Assembly: GCA_964242575.1 (NCBI GenBank)
Contig: CAXTCN010000004.1
Location: 47,089 to 111,088, forward strand
Source of the DNA: JANPPS01 sp964242575
GTDB taxonomy: Bacteria; Pseudomonadota; Alphaproteobacteria; Acetobacterales; Acetobacteraceae
DNA length: 64,000 nucleotides
Reading direction: 5' to 3'
The position numbers were made by a program, and so were the translations under genes. The notes under the pieces are model-generated. The model was not told the origin of the DNA. It saw nothing but the letters and a program-made list of their open reading frames with translations, and ran no database searches. This document shows positions 44,237-53,493 of this stretch, in pieces. Positions within the stretch are counted from its first letter, which is position 1; every line of letters begins with the position of its first letter.

Positions 44237-45154
44237 CTACGCGCCTTTGGGATGCGTCCGGCGCCAAACTGCGAGCAATCCGGCCGCGTCAACGCTGGTG
44301 TAGCGCTGGGTCGTCGCTAAGGTGGCATGGCCCAGCAGCTCCTGGATCGAACGCAGGTCTGCGCCACTGCCGAGTAGGTGGGTTGCAAAGCTGTGCCGCA
44401 GCGCGTGAGGGGTGGCGTGGTCCGGAAGGCCAGCGCCCTGGCGGTAGCGCCGCATGGTCCGTTGTGCGACGCCTGCGTTCAACCGTGCGCCTTTCACGCC
44501 GGGGAACAGCGGCAAGGTCGGGCGTGGGTCAGGATGCAACGCCAGCCAATCCGCTAGGGCGGTCCGCACGGCGGGCAGCAAGGGAGCCAGGCGTTCCTTG
44601 CCGCCTTTACCTTGTATGCGCACGACGTCGGCCCCTAGAACCACATCTCGCAGGTTGAGCGCCAGCGCCTCGGCGATCCGCAGCCCAGCGCCATACAGCA
44701 GCGTGAACAATGCCACGTCCCGCGCCTGCACCCAGGGCAGGTCAGCGGCGTCACCAATCTGCGCCGCAACCGCCATGGATTGCTCGGGCGTGAGCGCACG
44801 CGGCACTGGCCGTCTCGCGCGCGGAGTGCCCAGCGAGAACGGCGTTGGGTTTTGCACGCCGTGCTGGCGCGCAACGTAGCGGAACAGGCTACGCACCGCA
44901 GAGAGATGCCGCGCCCGTGTGGCATTCAAGGCTCCTGTCCCAGCCTCGTGCGCCAGCCACGCGCGGAAATCCGCTTGGCGTAGGGCGCCAAGGTCCCCGA
45001 GGCTTGGCTCCGTCCCAAGATGGCCAGCCAAAAATCCCAAGAACGCGGCGATGTCCCGCTGGTATGCCTGGACAGTGAGCGGGGAAGCACGCCGCTGCTG
45101 GGACAGCCAGTCCAGAAAAGCGGATGCCACGCTGGCAGCGGTCGCCGTGTTCAC
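44237..45154 (-). CDS. xerC: Tyrosine recombinase XerC-like
   Basis: 305 aa. It resolves chromosome dimers at dif with XerD. The N-terminal SAM-like domain (FLDWLSQQRRASPLTVQAYQRDIAAFL) precedes the catalytic domain. The catalytic domain has R (GAGLRIAEAL), K (GKGGKER), HxxR (HALRHSFATHLL), H (LLGHATLATTQ) and Tyr (QRYTSVD). GTG 45154 shares its G with the dnaQ stop (TAGTG); GTG 45166 is the alternative. XerC is preferred to XerD on sequence style, but the call is not certain. Confidence 0.88.
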   Translation of the reverse strand: MNTATAASVASAFLDWLSQQRRASPLTVQAYQRDIAAFLGFLAGHLGTEPSLGDLGALRQADFRAWLAHEAGTGALNATRARHLSAVRSLFRYVARQHGVQNPTPFSLGTPRARRPVPRALTPEQSMAVAAQIGDAADLPWVQARDVALFTLLYGAGLRIAEALALNLRDVVLGADVVRIQGKGGKERLAPLLPAVRTALADWLALHPDPRPTLPLFPGVKGARLNAGVAQRTMRRYRQGAGLPDHATPHALRHSFATHLLGSGADLRSIQELLGHATLATTQRYTSVDAAGLLAVWRRTHPKGA

Positions 45155-45828
45155 TAGGCCGACCACACTGGGTCTTTCAGCTTAAGCAGGAACGCGGCGT
45201 GCCGGTCGAGGGCATCGGCGCCGGGCTGCACTAGGCGGACAGTGCGTTTTCCCGAGAACACGTACGCGGCCCCCGACAGCCCGCCACCATCCGTGAGCAA
45301 GGACAGGCCTCGCTGCCGCCCGCCGGTCAATTCCACGTAAACGTCCGCCAGCAGCCGGCAATCCAGCAGCGCGTTGTGCGAGGTGCGCTCGCTGAGGTCG
45401 ATGCCGAACCGGCGGCATAGCGCGTCGAGGCTATTGGGGAGGCCCGGGAAGCGCGCTTTTGCCAACGCGAGGGTGTCAATCATGCGCGTGCGGTCAAGCG
45501 GCGGCTGGCCTATGCGTCCGAACTCCGCATCCAGGAAACCAAAGTCGAACGGCGCGTTGTGCGCCACCAGCGAGTCATTGCCCAGAAAATCCAGCAACTC
45601 GCCGGCAATCTCCGCAAAGCGCGGCTTGCCCCGGAGGTCCGCACGGGTCAGGCCATGCACCCGGCTCGCCTCCTCCGGCACGTCGCGCTCCGGATCGATA
45701 AGCAAGTGCAAGCGGCGTCCCGTCGGAAGGTCCCGCTGTAGTTCCAGGCACGCGACCTCGATCACCCGGTCCCCGACCATCGGATCAAGCCCAGTTGTTT
45801 CAGTGTCGAACAGGACGGATCGGGTCAA
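45154..45828 (-). CDS. dnaQ: DNA polymerase III epsilon subunit (3'-5' proofreading exonuclease)
   Basis: 224 aa DEDDh exonuclease. Exo I is VLFDTETTGLDP and Exo II is NDSLVAHNAPFDFGFLDAEF. Exo III is TSHNALLDCRLLADVYVELTGG, with the catalytic His. It proofreads for the replicative polymerase. The start is TTG 45828, overlapping the coaE stop as TTGA, and no better start lies nearby. The C-terminal ~40 residues would contain the polymerase-binding tail. Confidence 0.95.
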   Translation of the reverse strand: MTRSVLFDTETTGLDPMVGDRVIEVACLELQRDLPTGRRLHLLIDPERDVPEEASRVHGLTRADLRGKPRFAEIAGELLDFLGNDSLVAHNAPFDFGFLDAEFGRIGQPPLDRTRMIDTLALAKARFPGLPNSLDALCRRFGIDLSERTSHNALLDCRLLADVYVELTGGRQRGLSLLTDGGGLSGAAYVFSGKRTVRLVQPGADALDRHAAFLLKLKDPVWSA

Positions 45829-46418
45829 GCTGAATGGCCTAAGCTGGCGAGAAAGCGCCGGATTTGGCGCAGCGCGTGGTGGCGGGACAGTCCTGTGCGT
45901 ATCACGACATCGGCCCGGCTTCGTTTCTCGGCATCAGGAATTTGCCTTGCGACAATGGCAGAGATTTGCTCCGCCGTCATCCGCCGCCGCGACCGCACCC
46001 GTGCGCGCTGCACATCCGGCGGCGCGGACACCACCATGACCGTGTCCACCCTGTGCTGACCGCCGGTCTCCAGCAGCAAAGGGATGTCCAGCACTGCCAT
46101 CCGCTGGCCGGCACGACGCGCGCGGTGCAAGAACTTTCGCTCCTCTGCCCGCACCATCGGGTGCAGGATGCTTTCCAGCCGGCGCATCGCCGAGGGGTCT
46201 GGAACGGCGATGGCGCGCAACACTGCCCGGTCCACCGCGCCATCCCGCACGGCGCCTGGAAATGCCGCGCTGATGGCTCGCACCGCCGCGCCGCCCCGCG
46301 CTTGTAGCCGGTGCACGGCCGAGTCCGCGTCAAACACCGGCACGCCCCAGCGCCGGAACGCTGCCGCCACCGTGCTCTTGCCCATGCCGATCCCACCGGT
46401 CAGCCCTATGATGCGCAA
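45825..46418 (-). CDS. coaE: Dephospho-CoA kinase
   Basis: 197 aa. Last step of coenzyme A synthesis. IIGLTGGIGMGKSTVAAAF is the P-loop, VFDADSAVHRL the substrate loop, and LDIPLLLETG the conserved acidic block. The gene is first in coaE-dnaQ-xerC. In many Alphaproteobacteria aroE directly precedes coaE, but here about 2.8 kb of oppositely oriented DNA intervenes. Confidence 0.96.
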   Translation of the reverse strand: MRIIGLTGGIGMGKSTVAAAFRRWGVPVFDADSAVHRLQARGGAAVRAISAAFPGAVRDGAVDRAVLRAIAVPDPSAMRRLESILHPMVRAEERKFLHRARRAGQRMAVLDIPLLLETGGQHRVDTVMVVSAPPDVQRARVRSRRRMTAEQISAIVARQIPDAEKRSRADVVIRTGLSRHHALRQIRRFLASLGHSA

Positions 46419-46812
46419 GCTCCTGTCCCCTTAACCCAGACCTTGAGGATCATGCGGGGGAAAGTGGAGGCTGGTCCAACGCCCAATTGACCGTTCGGCT
46501 CTCTCACAGCCTTGCGCCACGGTGGAGATCATAAAACTCGTTAAGAAATCAGCAATATCTCTACTATAAGATAACCCTGGCGCATAAATCTCAATGCAAC
46601 GGACGGCAAACTGTTTTGTAAGACATTCTGACATTTTCAGGCGATTTACTAACCAGAATTATTCGATTTTGTATGTGGTGCAGTGCGTGATGTCGTAAGC
46701 TCCCAGCGTCTTGCAGCGTATCACTTGATGCGACCGAGCTGAACGGATCAGTAAGCCTTGAAGCGAATTGATGGCCTAAGCCGCTTGTTCATGATTTTGG
46801 AGATCTGTTTCC
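46419..46812. other. 394-bp AT-richer intergenic region between coaE and the GGDEF-EAL gene
   Basis: No convincing gene. A 67-codon minus-strand frame inside it lacks a ribosome site and resembles nothing known. The stretch is visibly AT-richer than the genes around it. It must hold the divergent control regions for coaE (minus) and the GGDEF-EAL gene (plus). On the minus strand TATAGT near 46562 is a possible -10, but I cannot pair it well with a -35. Confidence 0.6.
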
Positions 46813-49161
46813 GTGATTGCCTCTTCCCTAACAGTTGCTCGTCCTCCGCAGCTTTCTATTGAACTCTCTCCCAACAGCAGCCCTATGGCTGACCTGGCAG
46901 TCTCCCAGGTCGTGCGAAGCGCTGCCCTTGCGGCGGAGTGTCCCATCGCAGTGTTCTATCTAGGTAAAGGGCGCAACTTCAAGGTCGGTGCATTCTTTGG
47001 CGTCGAAGCGGCCGCGATCGCCGCTGAAGGCAACCAGATGCTGGCTGAGGCAGCGCAACAGCGTCCTGACGAGCTTCTCGTCATCAATGATGCCCTGCAT
47101 CAGCCTGACTTCGCGCCAGCGAACGCTTACCTGTTCGGCAACGGCATGGCGCCTGCGCGGTTCATCGCAGCCGTTCGAGTTATGGACGATCAAGGTTTGA
47201 CGCGCGGCATCTTAGTGGTTGCTGACACCGCGCCCCACGCCGGCCTAAGCGCGGCAAAAACATACGTTCTGCGCACCCACGCAGCGCAGATATCAGCCCT
47301 GCTTGAGTTGCAAACGTTGCGTAAGACCTCTGGTCCAGGGCACGCCAGTGCTGTCTGGCACTCCAACATGGAACGCCTTCGCCTGCTTGAGTCGGTCGTC
47401 GTCAACGCGAACGACGCGGTCCTGATCACCCAGGCCGAGCCGATAGACCTGCCTGGGCCTCGTATCGTTTACTGCAACGCTGCCTTCACCAAGAAGACCG
47501 GCTACTCCGAAGCAGAAATTCTCGGCCGGACACCCCGCATTCTGCAGTCGAGCCGGATCAACCGCCAAACGCTCGACAAGTTGCGGTTGGCGCTGTCGCG
47601 TTGGGAACCTGTCGAAGTCGAGCTGCTCAACTGCAAGAAGGATGGCACGGAGTTTTGGGTGGAACTCAGTATCGTGCCGGTCGCGAATGAGAAGGGCTGG
47701 TTCACGCATTGGGTATCGGTGCAACGCGATGTCAGCGACCGCAAGTTGGCTGAGGAGACTGCGACCCGCGTACGCATCGCGGAAGCGGAGAACCTAGTGC
47801 TGGAGGCAGAAATCCAGGAACGCAAGCGCGTCGAGGCGCTGCTGCTTCACACCGCATTTCACGATGACCTGACCAAGCTGCGCAATCGGGCATTTTTCAT
47901 GCATCGCCTCACAATCGCGATGGACCGCGCAAAGAGCGACGCGGACTTCCGCTATGCGGTGATGTTCATGGACCTGGACCGGTTCAAGCTGGTCAACGAC
48001 AGTCTCGGCCATCGGGCAGGCGACCTGCTTCTGATGGAGGTGGCCCAACGTTTGCGAACCTGCATACGCCCGCAGGACACGCTTGCACGGGTGGGCGGCG
48101 ACGAGTTCGCGTTACTCATCGAAAACATAGACGACATGACCTCCGTGACCACGCTCGCAAAGCGAATCATTGAGACGATGCGCCTGCCGCTATGGCTTGG
48201 GAAACAAGAGATCTTCTCGTTTCGCAGCATTGGCGTAGTCCAAGCGACCAGAAACCACCAGTTGCCTGAAGAATTATTGCGTGACGCTGATATCGCGATG
48301 TACCAGGCAAAGCGGCACGAGACCGGCAGCTACGCAATTTTTGCCGGCTCCATGCACGAAAATGCGGTTGAAGCATTGGAGCTGCAGACCGATTTACAGA
48401 ATGCCGTTGCACGTGACGAGTTCTTCTTGCTCTACCAGCCAATCTGTGACTCGGCTACCACAGAAATCGTCGGGCTAGAGGCGCTAATCCGTTGGCAGCA
48501 TCCACTGCGTGGGCTGGTGCCTCCTAACGCCTTCATCAAAACGGCTGAGGAGACCGGCCTGATCCGGGAGATTGGCCGCTGGGTCTTGCGGCAGGCTTGT
48601 ACGCAAATGCGTGCATGGCGCGACCGGTTTCCGACCCTAAAACTTCGGATCAGCGTGAACACGTCCGGCGAAGAGCTAAGAGACCCTCGCTTCACGTTGG
48701 AGCTTCAGGACACGCTGGCAGTGACCGATATCGACCCGCGTGCCCTTCAGCTTGAAGTCACAGAAAGCATCTTCCTTCAGCACCCTGAGCGTATTGGTAA
48801 AGTCTTGAGCATCATTCGCGCTCTTGGCGTTCGCATTGCTCTGGACGATTTTGGTACAGGATACTCTTCCTTAAGCTACGTCGACCAGTATGAGATGGAC
48901 ACGATCAAGATCGATCAGTCGTTTGTGGCACATATGTTAATTCGCAAGAGAACAATGGCAATCGTGGAGACGATCATAAATTTAGGACGAGCCTTGGATT
49001 TGGACATCGTAGCGGAAGGCGTCGAGAATGATATGCAACTTCAAGCATTGCTAAAAAGAAATTGTAGCTCCATTCAAGGCTATTTGCTTGGTCATCCCAT
49101 GTCAGTAGTTGATGTTGACCTAGCTCTTACCAAGCAGGTCGAGCAAAAAGCGGCATCATAG
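46813..49161 (+). CDS. GAF/PAS/GGDEF/EAL cyclic-di-GMP turnover protein
   Basis: 782 aa, cytoplasmic (no membrane helix seen). Domains in order: a GAF-like region (about 25-165), a PAS domain (about 195-310, with IVYCNAAFTKKTGYSEAEILGRTPRILQ), GGDEF (motif at 428, RVGGDEFALL intact) and EAL (E556, GLEALIRWQHP, then DDFGTGYSSLSYV). Both catalytic signatures look intact, so it may make or degrade c-di-GMP. GTG 46813 is the chosen start; ATG at residue 25 is possible. The base composition is lower in GC than flanking genes, and it splits coaE from aroE. Confidence 0.92.
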   Translation: MIASSLTVARPPQLSIELSPNSSPMADLAVSQVVRSAALAAECPIAVFYLGKGRNFKVGAFFGVEAAAIAAEGNQMLAEAAQQRPDELLVINDALHQPDFAPANAYLFGNGMAPARFIAAVRVMDDQGLTRGILVVADTAPHAGLSAAKTYVLRTHAAQISALLELQTLRKTSGPGHASAVWHSNMERLRLLESVVVNANDAVLITQAEPIDLPGPRIVYCNAAFTKKTGYSEAEILGRTPRILQSSRINRQTLDKLRLALSRWEPVEVELLNCKKDGTEFWVELSIVPVANEKGWFTHWVSVQRDVSDRKLAEETATRVRIAEAENLVLEAEIQERKRVEALLLHTAFHDDLTKLRNRAFFMHRLTIAMDRAKSDADFRYAVMFMDLDRFKLVNDSLGHRAGDLLLMEVAQRLRTCIRPQDTLARVGGDEFALLIENIDDMTSVTTLAKRIIETMRLPLWLGKQEIFSFRSIGVVQATRNHQLPEELLRDADIAMYQAKRHETGSYAIFAGSMHENAVEALELQTDLQNAVARDEFFLLYQPICDSATTEIVGLEALIRWQHPLRGLVPPNAFIKTAEETGLIREIGRWVLRQACTQMRAWRDRFPTLKLRISVNTSGEELRDPRFTLELQDTLAVTDIDPRALQLEVTESIFLQHPERIGKVLSIIRALGVRIALDDFGTGYSSLSYVDQYEMDTIKIDQSFVAHMLIRKRTMAIVETIINLGRALDLDIVAEGVENDMQLQALLKRNCSSIQGYLLGHPMSVVDVDLALTKQVEQKAAS

Positions 49162-49217
49162 CGCTGTCCTGGCGTTTGAACGGTGGTGTCGGGCCGACCC
49201 GCCACAGCCCTCACCAT

Positions 49218-50045
49218 CTAAACCGTAACCACCGCATCATGCAGCGCAGTATCCACCTCCGGTGTGATGCCAAACCAAGCCGCGAACCCCGGCACTGCCT
49301 GGTGCAGCAGCATCCCCAATCCCCCCACCGTGCGCAGCCCCCGCGCGGCGGCTTCCGCCAGCAGCGGCGTGACCAGTGGCGCGTACACGATGTCCGCCAC
49401 GACCATCCCGCCTGGAGCCTGGTCTAACGCCATGTCCAAAGCGGGTTGCCCTGTCATGCCGAGCGACGTTGTGTTCACCAGCAACGCGCACGCGGACAAC
49501 GCATCCGCCCGGTGTTCCCATAGCACGACCTGCAGTCCCGGCAACGCCGACGCCAATGCCGATGCCCGTTCGGCCGTGCGGTTGGTGACTACCACGCGGG
49601 CGCCCACGTCCAGCAACGCGGCTGCAATGGCGCGCGCGGCTCCGCCTGCGCCCAGCAACAGCGCCGGTCCGGCAACCGGGTCTGCGCCATGCGCGCGCAA
49701 ATTGGCCAGGAAGCCCGCTCCATCTGTGTTGGTGCCAACGATGCCGGCTGGCCCGAACGTCAGCGTGTTCACTGCCCCGGCCCGCCGCCCAGCGTCCTCC
49801 ACCTGGTCGCAGAGGGCCAGCACCTGTTCCTTGAACGGCAGGGTCACGTTCACCCCGGCGAACCCGGCCGCACGCAACCCTGCGATGGCGACAGCAAGCT
49901 CATCCGGCCGCACCGGAAGCGGGACGTAGGCGCCGTCAATGCCGTACCGCGCGAGCCAGTGTCCGTGCAGCCGGGGCGAGCGTGAGTGCGCGACCGGCCA
50001 TCCAACCACGCCGGCGAGGCGGGAACGTCCACTGAGCGTCAGCAT
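49218..50045 (-). CDS. aroE: Shikimate dehydrogenase
   Basis: 275 aa. It reduces 3-dehydroshikimate with NADPH. GWPVAHSRSPRLHGHWLARYGIDGAYVPLPV is the substrate domain. NVTLPFKEQVLALCD holds the catalytic Lys, GTNTDGAGFLANL the Asp, and LLLGAGGAARAIAAAL the NADP loop. The ATG at 50045 gives the family start; a perfect 12-bp palindrome lies at 50056-50067 just upstream. It is separated from coaE by the GGDEF-EAL gene. Confidence 0.95.
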   Translation of the reverse strand: MLTLSGRSRLAGVVGWPVAHSRSPRLHGHWLARYGIDGAYVPLPVRPDELAVAIAGLRAAGFAGVNVTLPFKEQVLALCDQVEDAGRRAGAVNTLTFGPAGIVGTNTDGAGFLANLRAHGADPVAGPALLLGAGGAARAIAAALLDVGARVVVTNRTAERASALASALPGLQVVLWEHRADALSACALLVNTTSLGMTGQPALDMALDQAPGGMVVADIVYAPLVTPLLAEAAARGLRTVGGLGMLLHQAVPGFAAWFGITPEVDTALHDAVVTV

Positions 50046-50196
50046 GGACGCACGATGCACGCGTGCAAGGCCGAGGCACCACCGCAAACCCGGCAAAGGT
50101 CGGCTTGCCTGTCGGCCGCTGGACCAAAACTGTCGCCAGGGACCTGGTTCATCCAACCAACCTCACTGCGAAAAGGACAAGAACTTAGGGGCCCCA

Positions 50197-51075
50197 TCAC
50201 CGCGCATCCAGTGGGGTGAACACTTGCACCGCACCGGGCAACACCGTGAAGTGCGCCGGCGTGCGGGTCACGATCTCCCCATCGGCGCTCACGTGCCGCG
50301 GCCGGCGGGTGCGCAACTCGACCTGTTGCGCACGCAGGGTCCGCACCTCATCCAAGTGGCCATGCTCGCCGGCGCGGAACTCGCGCGCCATCAACAACAG
50401 CCGCCAGCGCGTGCGCGGCTCCAGGCTGTACACGTCCAGCATGGCGTCATCGATCCGCGCACCCGCCTCAACCACCATGCCGCCGCCATAGAAACGCCCA
50501 TTGCCGACTGCGACCTGCATGGATTTGCACCGCACTTCCACCTCGTCCAGGCGCAGGACAGCGCTGAACTGCCGGGCCGTGGCAATGACCGCGGCCGCCG
50601 CAAGCGGGTAGGCGAGCTTGCCCCAGCGCCGTTTCATCACTTTCGTCAGCCGCCGGGTGATGTCGACGCTGAGCCCAACGCTGGCCACGTTGAAGAACGG
50701 GTGTCCGTTCACGCAGCCAAGATCAATCCGCCGTTTGTGCCCGCCGATGATGATTTGCGCCGCGCCGGCCGGGTCCTCCGGGATGCCGAGCGTGCGGGCG
50801 AGGTCGTTGGCGGTTCCCATCGGCAGGATGCCGAGCGGCAGCCCCGTGTCGCGCAACGCTGGCGCGGCGGCGCTCATGGTGCCGTCGCCCCCACCGAGGA
50901 TCACCGCGCCCACCCGGTCCCGCACAGCGCGGATGGCGACGCCAAGGTCTTCCCGCCGCCGGCACTCCTCCCGCACCAGCGTCACTCCGGCCGCTTCCAG
51001 CGCCGCTATGAACGGGGCGATCTCCCCGCCCCGGCGGCTGTGCGGATTAGCGATCAACAGCGCTGGGCGCGTCAT
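50197..51075 (-). CDS. Diacylglycerol kinase-like lipid kinase (DagK/YegS family)
   Basis: 292 aa. ALLIANPHSRRGG opens the kinase fold. VGAVILGGGDGTMSAAAPAL is the nucleotide-binding GGGDGT motif, and LGILPMGTANDLARTLGIP the second signature. SADGEIVTRTPAHFTVLPGAVQVFTP is the C-terminal domain with the conserved DGE. It phosphorylates a lipid such as diacylglycerol, sphingosine or similar. ATG 51075 begins at the core. The 151-bp gap to aroE contains no gene I can support. Confidence 0.9.
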   Translation of the reverse strand: MTRPALLIANPHSRRGGEIAPFIAALEAAGVTLVREECRRREDLGVAIRAVRDRVGAVILGGGDGTMSAAAPALRDTGLPLGILPMGTANDLARTLGIPEDPAGAAQIIIGGHKRRIDLGCVNGHPFFNVASVGLSVDITRRLTKVMKRRWGKLAYPLAAAAVIATARQFSAVLRLDEVEVRCKSMQVAVGNGRFYGGGMVVEAGARIDDAMLDVYSLEPRTRWRLLLMAREFRAGEHGHLDEVRTLRAQQVELRTRRPRHVSADGEIVTRTPAHFTVLPGAVQVFTPLDAR

Positions 51076-51205
51076 ACGGTCCAAACCACGAGGCACACCC
51101 TATCCAGCGCTCTGGCCAGTAGGACCAGTACGACCCGGCTAGCTTAGTGCGATCTCCGCTGGACTGGAACCCGTGCCGCGCCCGCCCGCGGCATTTCCGA
51201 GGTCG

Positions 51206-51538
51206 TCAGCTATGATCGTCGGGCGCCCCCTTGCGTTCGGCCGGGTTGGGCGTGGGTGCGGCCAGCCGCTGCTGGACCGGCGGCGACGTCTGCACGACTC
51301 CGCCGGTCTGGTTCTCTGCCCCCCACGCATATCCCACGGTCGGCGCCGAGGCCGGCGCCGAGGCCTGGTCAGCGCCCACGCCATAGGCTTGGGTGTATAT
51401 CGGAGCCGGCCCTTGGTATCCGGCGCCGTCCCCTGACTCCCCGCCATACTGCATGCTCACTTTAGTGGGAATCGCCGGGTCCGCCGCGCTGCATCCCGCT
51501 AAAGCTACTAACGTAACGACTACAACAAAGCTACGCAT
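51206..51538 (-). CDS. Small lipoprotein, unknown function
   Basis: 110 aa. The signal peptide ends in a lipobox (MRSFVVVVTLVALAGC, Cys16). The mature chain is low complexity, rich in Ala, Pro, Gly and Gln (QYGGESGDGAGYQGPAPIY), with no recognised domain. ATG 51538 has AGGAGCG 6 nt upstream, which decides this start over a much longer frame. It is divergent from the LysR gene. An outer- or inner-membrane lipoprotein is inferred. Confidence 0.75.
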   Translation of the reverse strand: MRSFVVVVTLVALAGCSAADPAIPTKVSMQYGGESGDGAGYQGPAPIYTQAYGVGADQASAPASAPTVGYAWGAENQTGGVVQTSPPVQQRLAAPTPNPAERKGAPDDHS

Positions 51539-51566
51539 GGAAGCGCTCCTAGCTGACAACCACTGG

Positions 51567-51598
51567 CCTGGTTTGTAGATCAGTGCCACATAACCAGG
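51567..51598. promoter_or_regulatory. Inverted repeat in the lipoprotein-LysR divergent spacer
   Basis: CCTGGTT (51567-51573) and AACCAGG (51592-51598) are perfect inverted copies with an 18-bp spacer, in the 152-bp gap between the divergent lipoprotein and LysR genes. It could be an operator or a leader hairpin of the lipoprotein mRNA. It is not a clear T-N11-A LysR box. Confidence 0.3.
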
Positions 51599-51690
51599 GT
51601 GAGCGTTCTTGCGCTTGTTCGCCAATGATAAGTCTTCATGTGCAGCATGAACCCTGTTCATCCCGCGCAACCTGCTAGGGAGTACTCCGG

Positions 51691-52656
51691 GTGCCGAAAT
51701 TTCTTAACCTGGACTTGAACCTACTTCGCGTGTTTGACGCTTTGTTTGAAGAACGGAGCGTCACTCGCGCCGGCAACCGCCTGGGCGTGACACAGTCCGC
51801 CATCAGCCACGCTCTGGCCCGGCTGCGGGACATTCTGGATGACGAGCTGTTCATCAAAGACCCGGATGGCATGATCCCGACCGCCAAGGCGCGGGCAGTC
51901 GGGCCGCGGCTGCATGAGGGGCTACTGCAGCTGCAGTCCGCCCTGATCGTGGACGCCTTCGACCCAGCCACCGCGGCGTACCGCTACATGGTTGCCGCAA
52001 ACCCGCATGCCTGCGCCATTTTGCTGCCCCAGGTGCTACGGCTGGTCCGCGCACGCGCGCCGGGCGTAGAGATCAGGGTCACGCCCAGAACCGCTGATGC
52101 CATGGAGGCGCTTAACGCCGGACGCATCGACGTGGCCATCGCTTCTTATGAACGAGTGCCGGAACAGCTCGGGCTCGTGGAGCTGTTGCGGGAGCGTTTG
52201 GTTTGGGCCTTGCGCGCCGATCATCCGTTTGCCCATGAGCCGCTGACGCTTGAGCGCCTGGCCGACCTGCCGCACCTCGTCCGGGCCGTGACGGACGAGC
52301 ATACCGAGGCGGTGGACGGTTTGATCCAGGAGCGCGGCTTGGAGCGCCGGGTGGCGCAGAACGGTGAAAACGCGCTCGTTGCCGCCTTCGCTGCCATCGG
52401 CCGGATCCGCCAGCTCCGGCTCACGGTGCCCAGCAGCCACGCAGCGCTTGCGATCGTGGGCGAGACCGACCTTGCTGCCCTGGTGCCGTGGCGCATGGGC
52501 GTTGCGTTGGCGGAGCGCTACCGGCTGAAGCTGTTCGACCCGCCCTACCCCTCGCCGGAAATGCAGCTATCGATGATTTGGCACCTCGGACACGGCAGCG
52601 ACCCGGCCCTGACGTGGCTGCGGGACACCATCAGGGAGGCGGCGGAGGGCCTCTGA
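51691..52656 (+). CDS. LysR family transcriptional regulator
   Basis: 321 aa. N-terminal winged helix: FLNLDLNLLRVFDALFEERSVTRAGNRLGVTQSAISHALARLRDILDDELFI (residues 3-54). The effector domain occupies the rest, and the style is NodD/SyrM-like (RLHEGLLQLQSAL ... AANPHACAILLPQVLRLV). The start is GTG 51691 with GGGAG upstream. Targets are unknown; it is divergent from the lipoprotein gene and convergent with the glyoxalase-like gene, 3 bp apart. Confidence 0.92.
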   Translation: MPKFLNLDLNLLRVFDALFEERSVTRAGNRLGVTQSAISHALARLRDILDDELFIKDPDGMIPTAKARAVGPRLHEGLLQLQSALIVDAFDPATAAYRYMVAANPHACAILLPQVLRLVRARAPGVEIRVTPRTADAMEALNAGRIDVAIASYERVPEQLGLVELLRERLVWALRADHPFAHEPLTLERLADLPHLVRAVTDEHTEAVDGLIQERGLERRVAQNGENALVAAFAAIGRIRQLRLTVPSSHAALAIVGETDLAALVPWRMGVALAERYRLKLFDPPYPSPEMQLSMIWHLGHGSDPALTWLRDTIREAAEGL

Positions 52657-52659
52657 CGC

Positions 52660-53481
52660 TTACTCGCGGAACACTAGCATCACTCCGCCCGCATCCTCAG
52701 CCGCGACCGTGATCCCCGCCTCTGACCGCACCCCGTTGATGCCGCCCTCTGCCAGCGCCGCCGCGGTGCGGTCGAGGCTGAGGGTGCGCAGCATTAGGGC
52801 CGCCATGAACTGCCGCTCGTCCCGGTTCGGCGCCGCGGCGCCGAATTGCGCGCGCAGGTCTGCGGGCGTCACCACCTCAACGCGCGCCAAGCCAGCCACG
52901 AGCCTCCCGGCCTGGATCGCATCGGCGCCGAACATGCGCGCGAACAGCTCCAGCAGCTCCGAGGGGTCTGCCGCCGCGATCACCAAGCCCTCGATCCCCA
53001 CCACGCCGTTCGCGTGCCGGCGCCAGGCGTCGTGCCACACCAGTTCCGGCGTCATGTGCTGGCAGAAGAACACCCGGCCCACTGGCACGGCCTCCCGCTC
53101 CAGCCGCACGGTCCGGAATGCCGCATCGCGCGGACCGCCCGGCATGTCCACCGGGCGGGAGAACGCCTGCGGCGGCAGCACCGGCACGCCAGCATCCTTC
53201 AGGGTGGCGTAGGCGTCGTCGGAACTGAACGTCTTGAATACCAGCCCATTCAGCCCAGCCGGCCAGTCCAGCACGTCCGTCCGGCTGCCGGCGCTGTGCT
53301 CCACGCCCAGCAACTCCAAGTAGTCCGTCCCGAACATCGCAAGGTTGTTGGTGGAGCCTAAGGTATGATGCCCCCGCGGCGTGAGCGTGAAACCGAGCCG
53401 CTGATACAGCCCGGCCATGCCGTCCAGGCGGTCTCGGGCGTTGATCACGACATGGTCGAGGGTTGGGACTGGCAGGTGCAA
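52660..53481 (-). CDS. Glyoxalase-like (Glyoxalase_3/VOC) domain protein
   Basis: 273 aa. LDHVVINARDRLDGMAGLYQRLGFTLTPRGHHTLGSTNNLAMFGTDYLELLGV is the typical Glyoxalase_3 opening, with a second half (GVVGIEGLVIAAADPSELLELFARMFG) that repeats the fold. The enzyme substrate is unknown. TTG 53481 is chosen because a strong AAGGAG lies 6 nt upstream and the conserved core follows at once. A hairpin repeat sits directly upstream of that ribosome site. Confidence 0.83.
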   Translation of the reverse strand: MHLPVPTLDHVVINARDRLDGMAGLYQRLGFTLTPRGHHTLGSTNNLAMFGTDYLELLGVEHSAGSRTDVLDWPAGLNGLVFKTFSSDDAYATLKDAGVPVLPPQAFSRPVDMPGGPRDAAFRTVRLEREAVPVGRVFFCQHMTPELVWHDAWRRHANGVVGIEGLVIAAADPSELLELFARMFGADAIQAGRLVAGLARVEVVTPADLRAQFGAAAPNRDERQFMAALMLRTLSLDRTAAALAEGGINGVRSEAGITVAAEDAGGVMLVFRE

Positions 53482-53493
53482 ACAAAGCTCCTT

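Noticed and set aside
46431..46634. A 67-codon minus-strand frame in the coaE-GGDEF gap.
   Set aside because: No ribosome site, no domain, and the composition is that of an AT-rich spacer.
50056..50067. Perfect 12-bp palindrome TGCACGCGTGCA upstream of aroE.
   Set aside because: Short, single, and expected at times in GC-rich DNA; no regulator or second site supports it.
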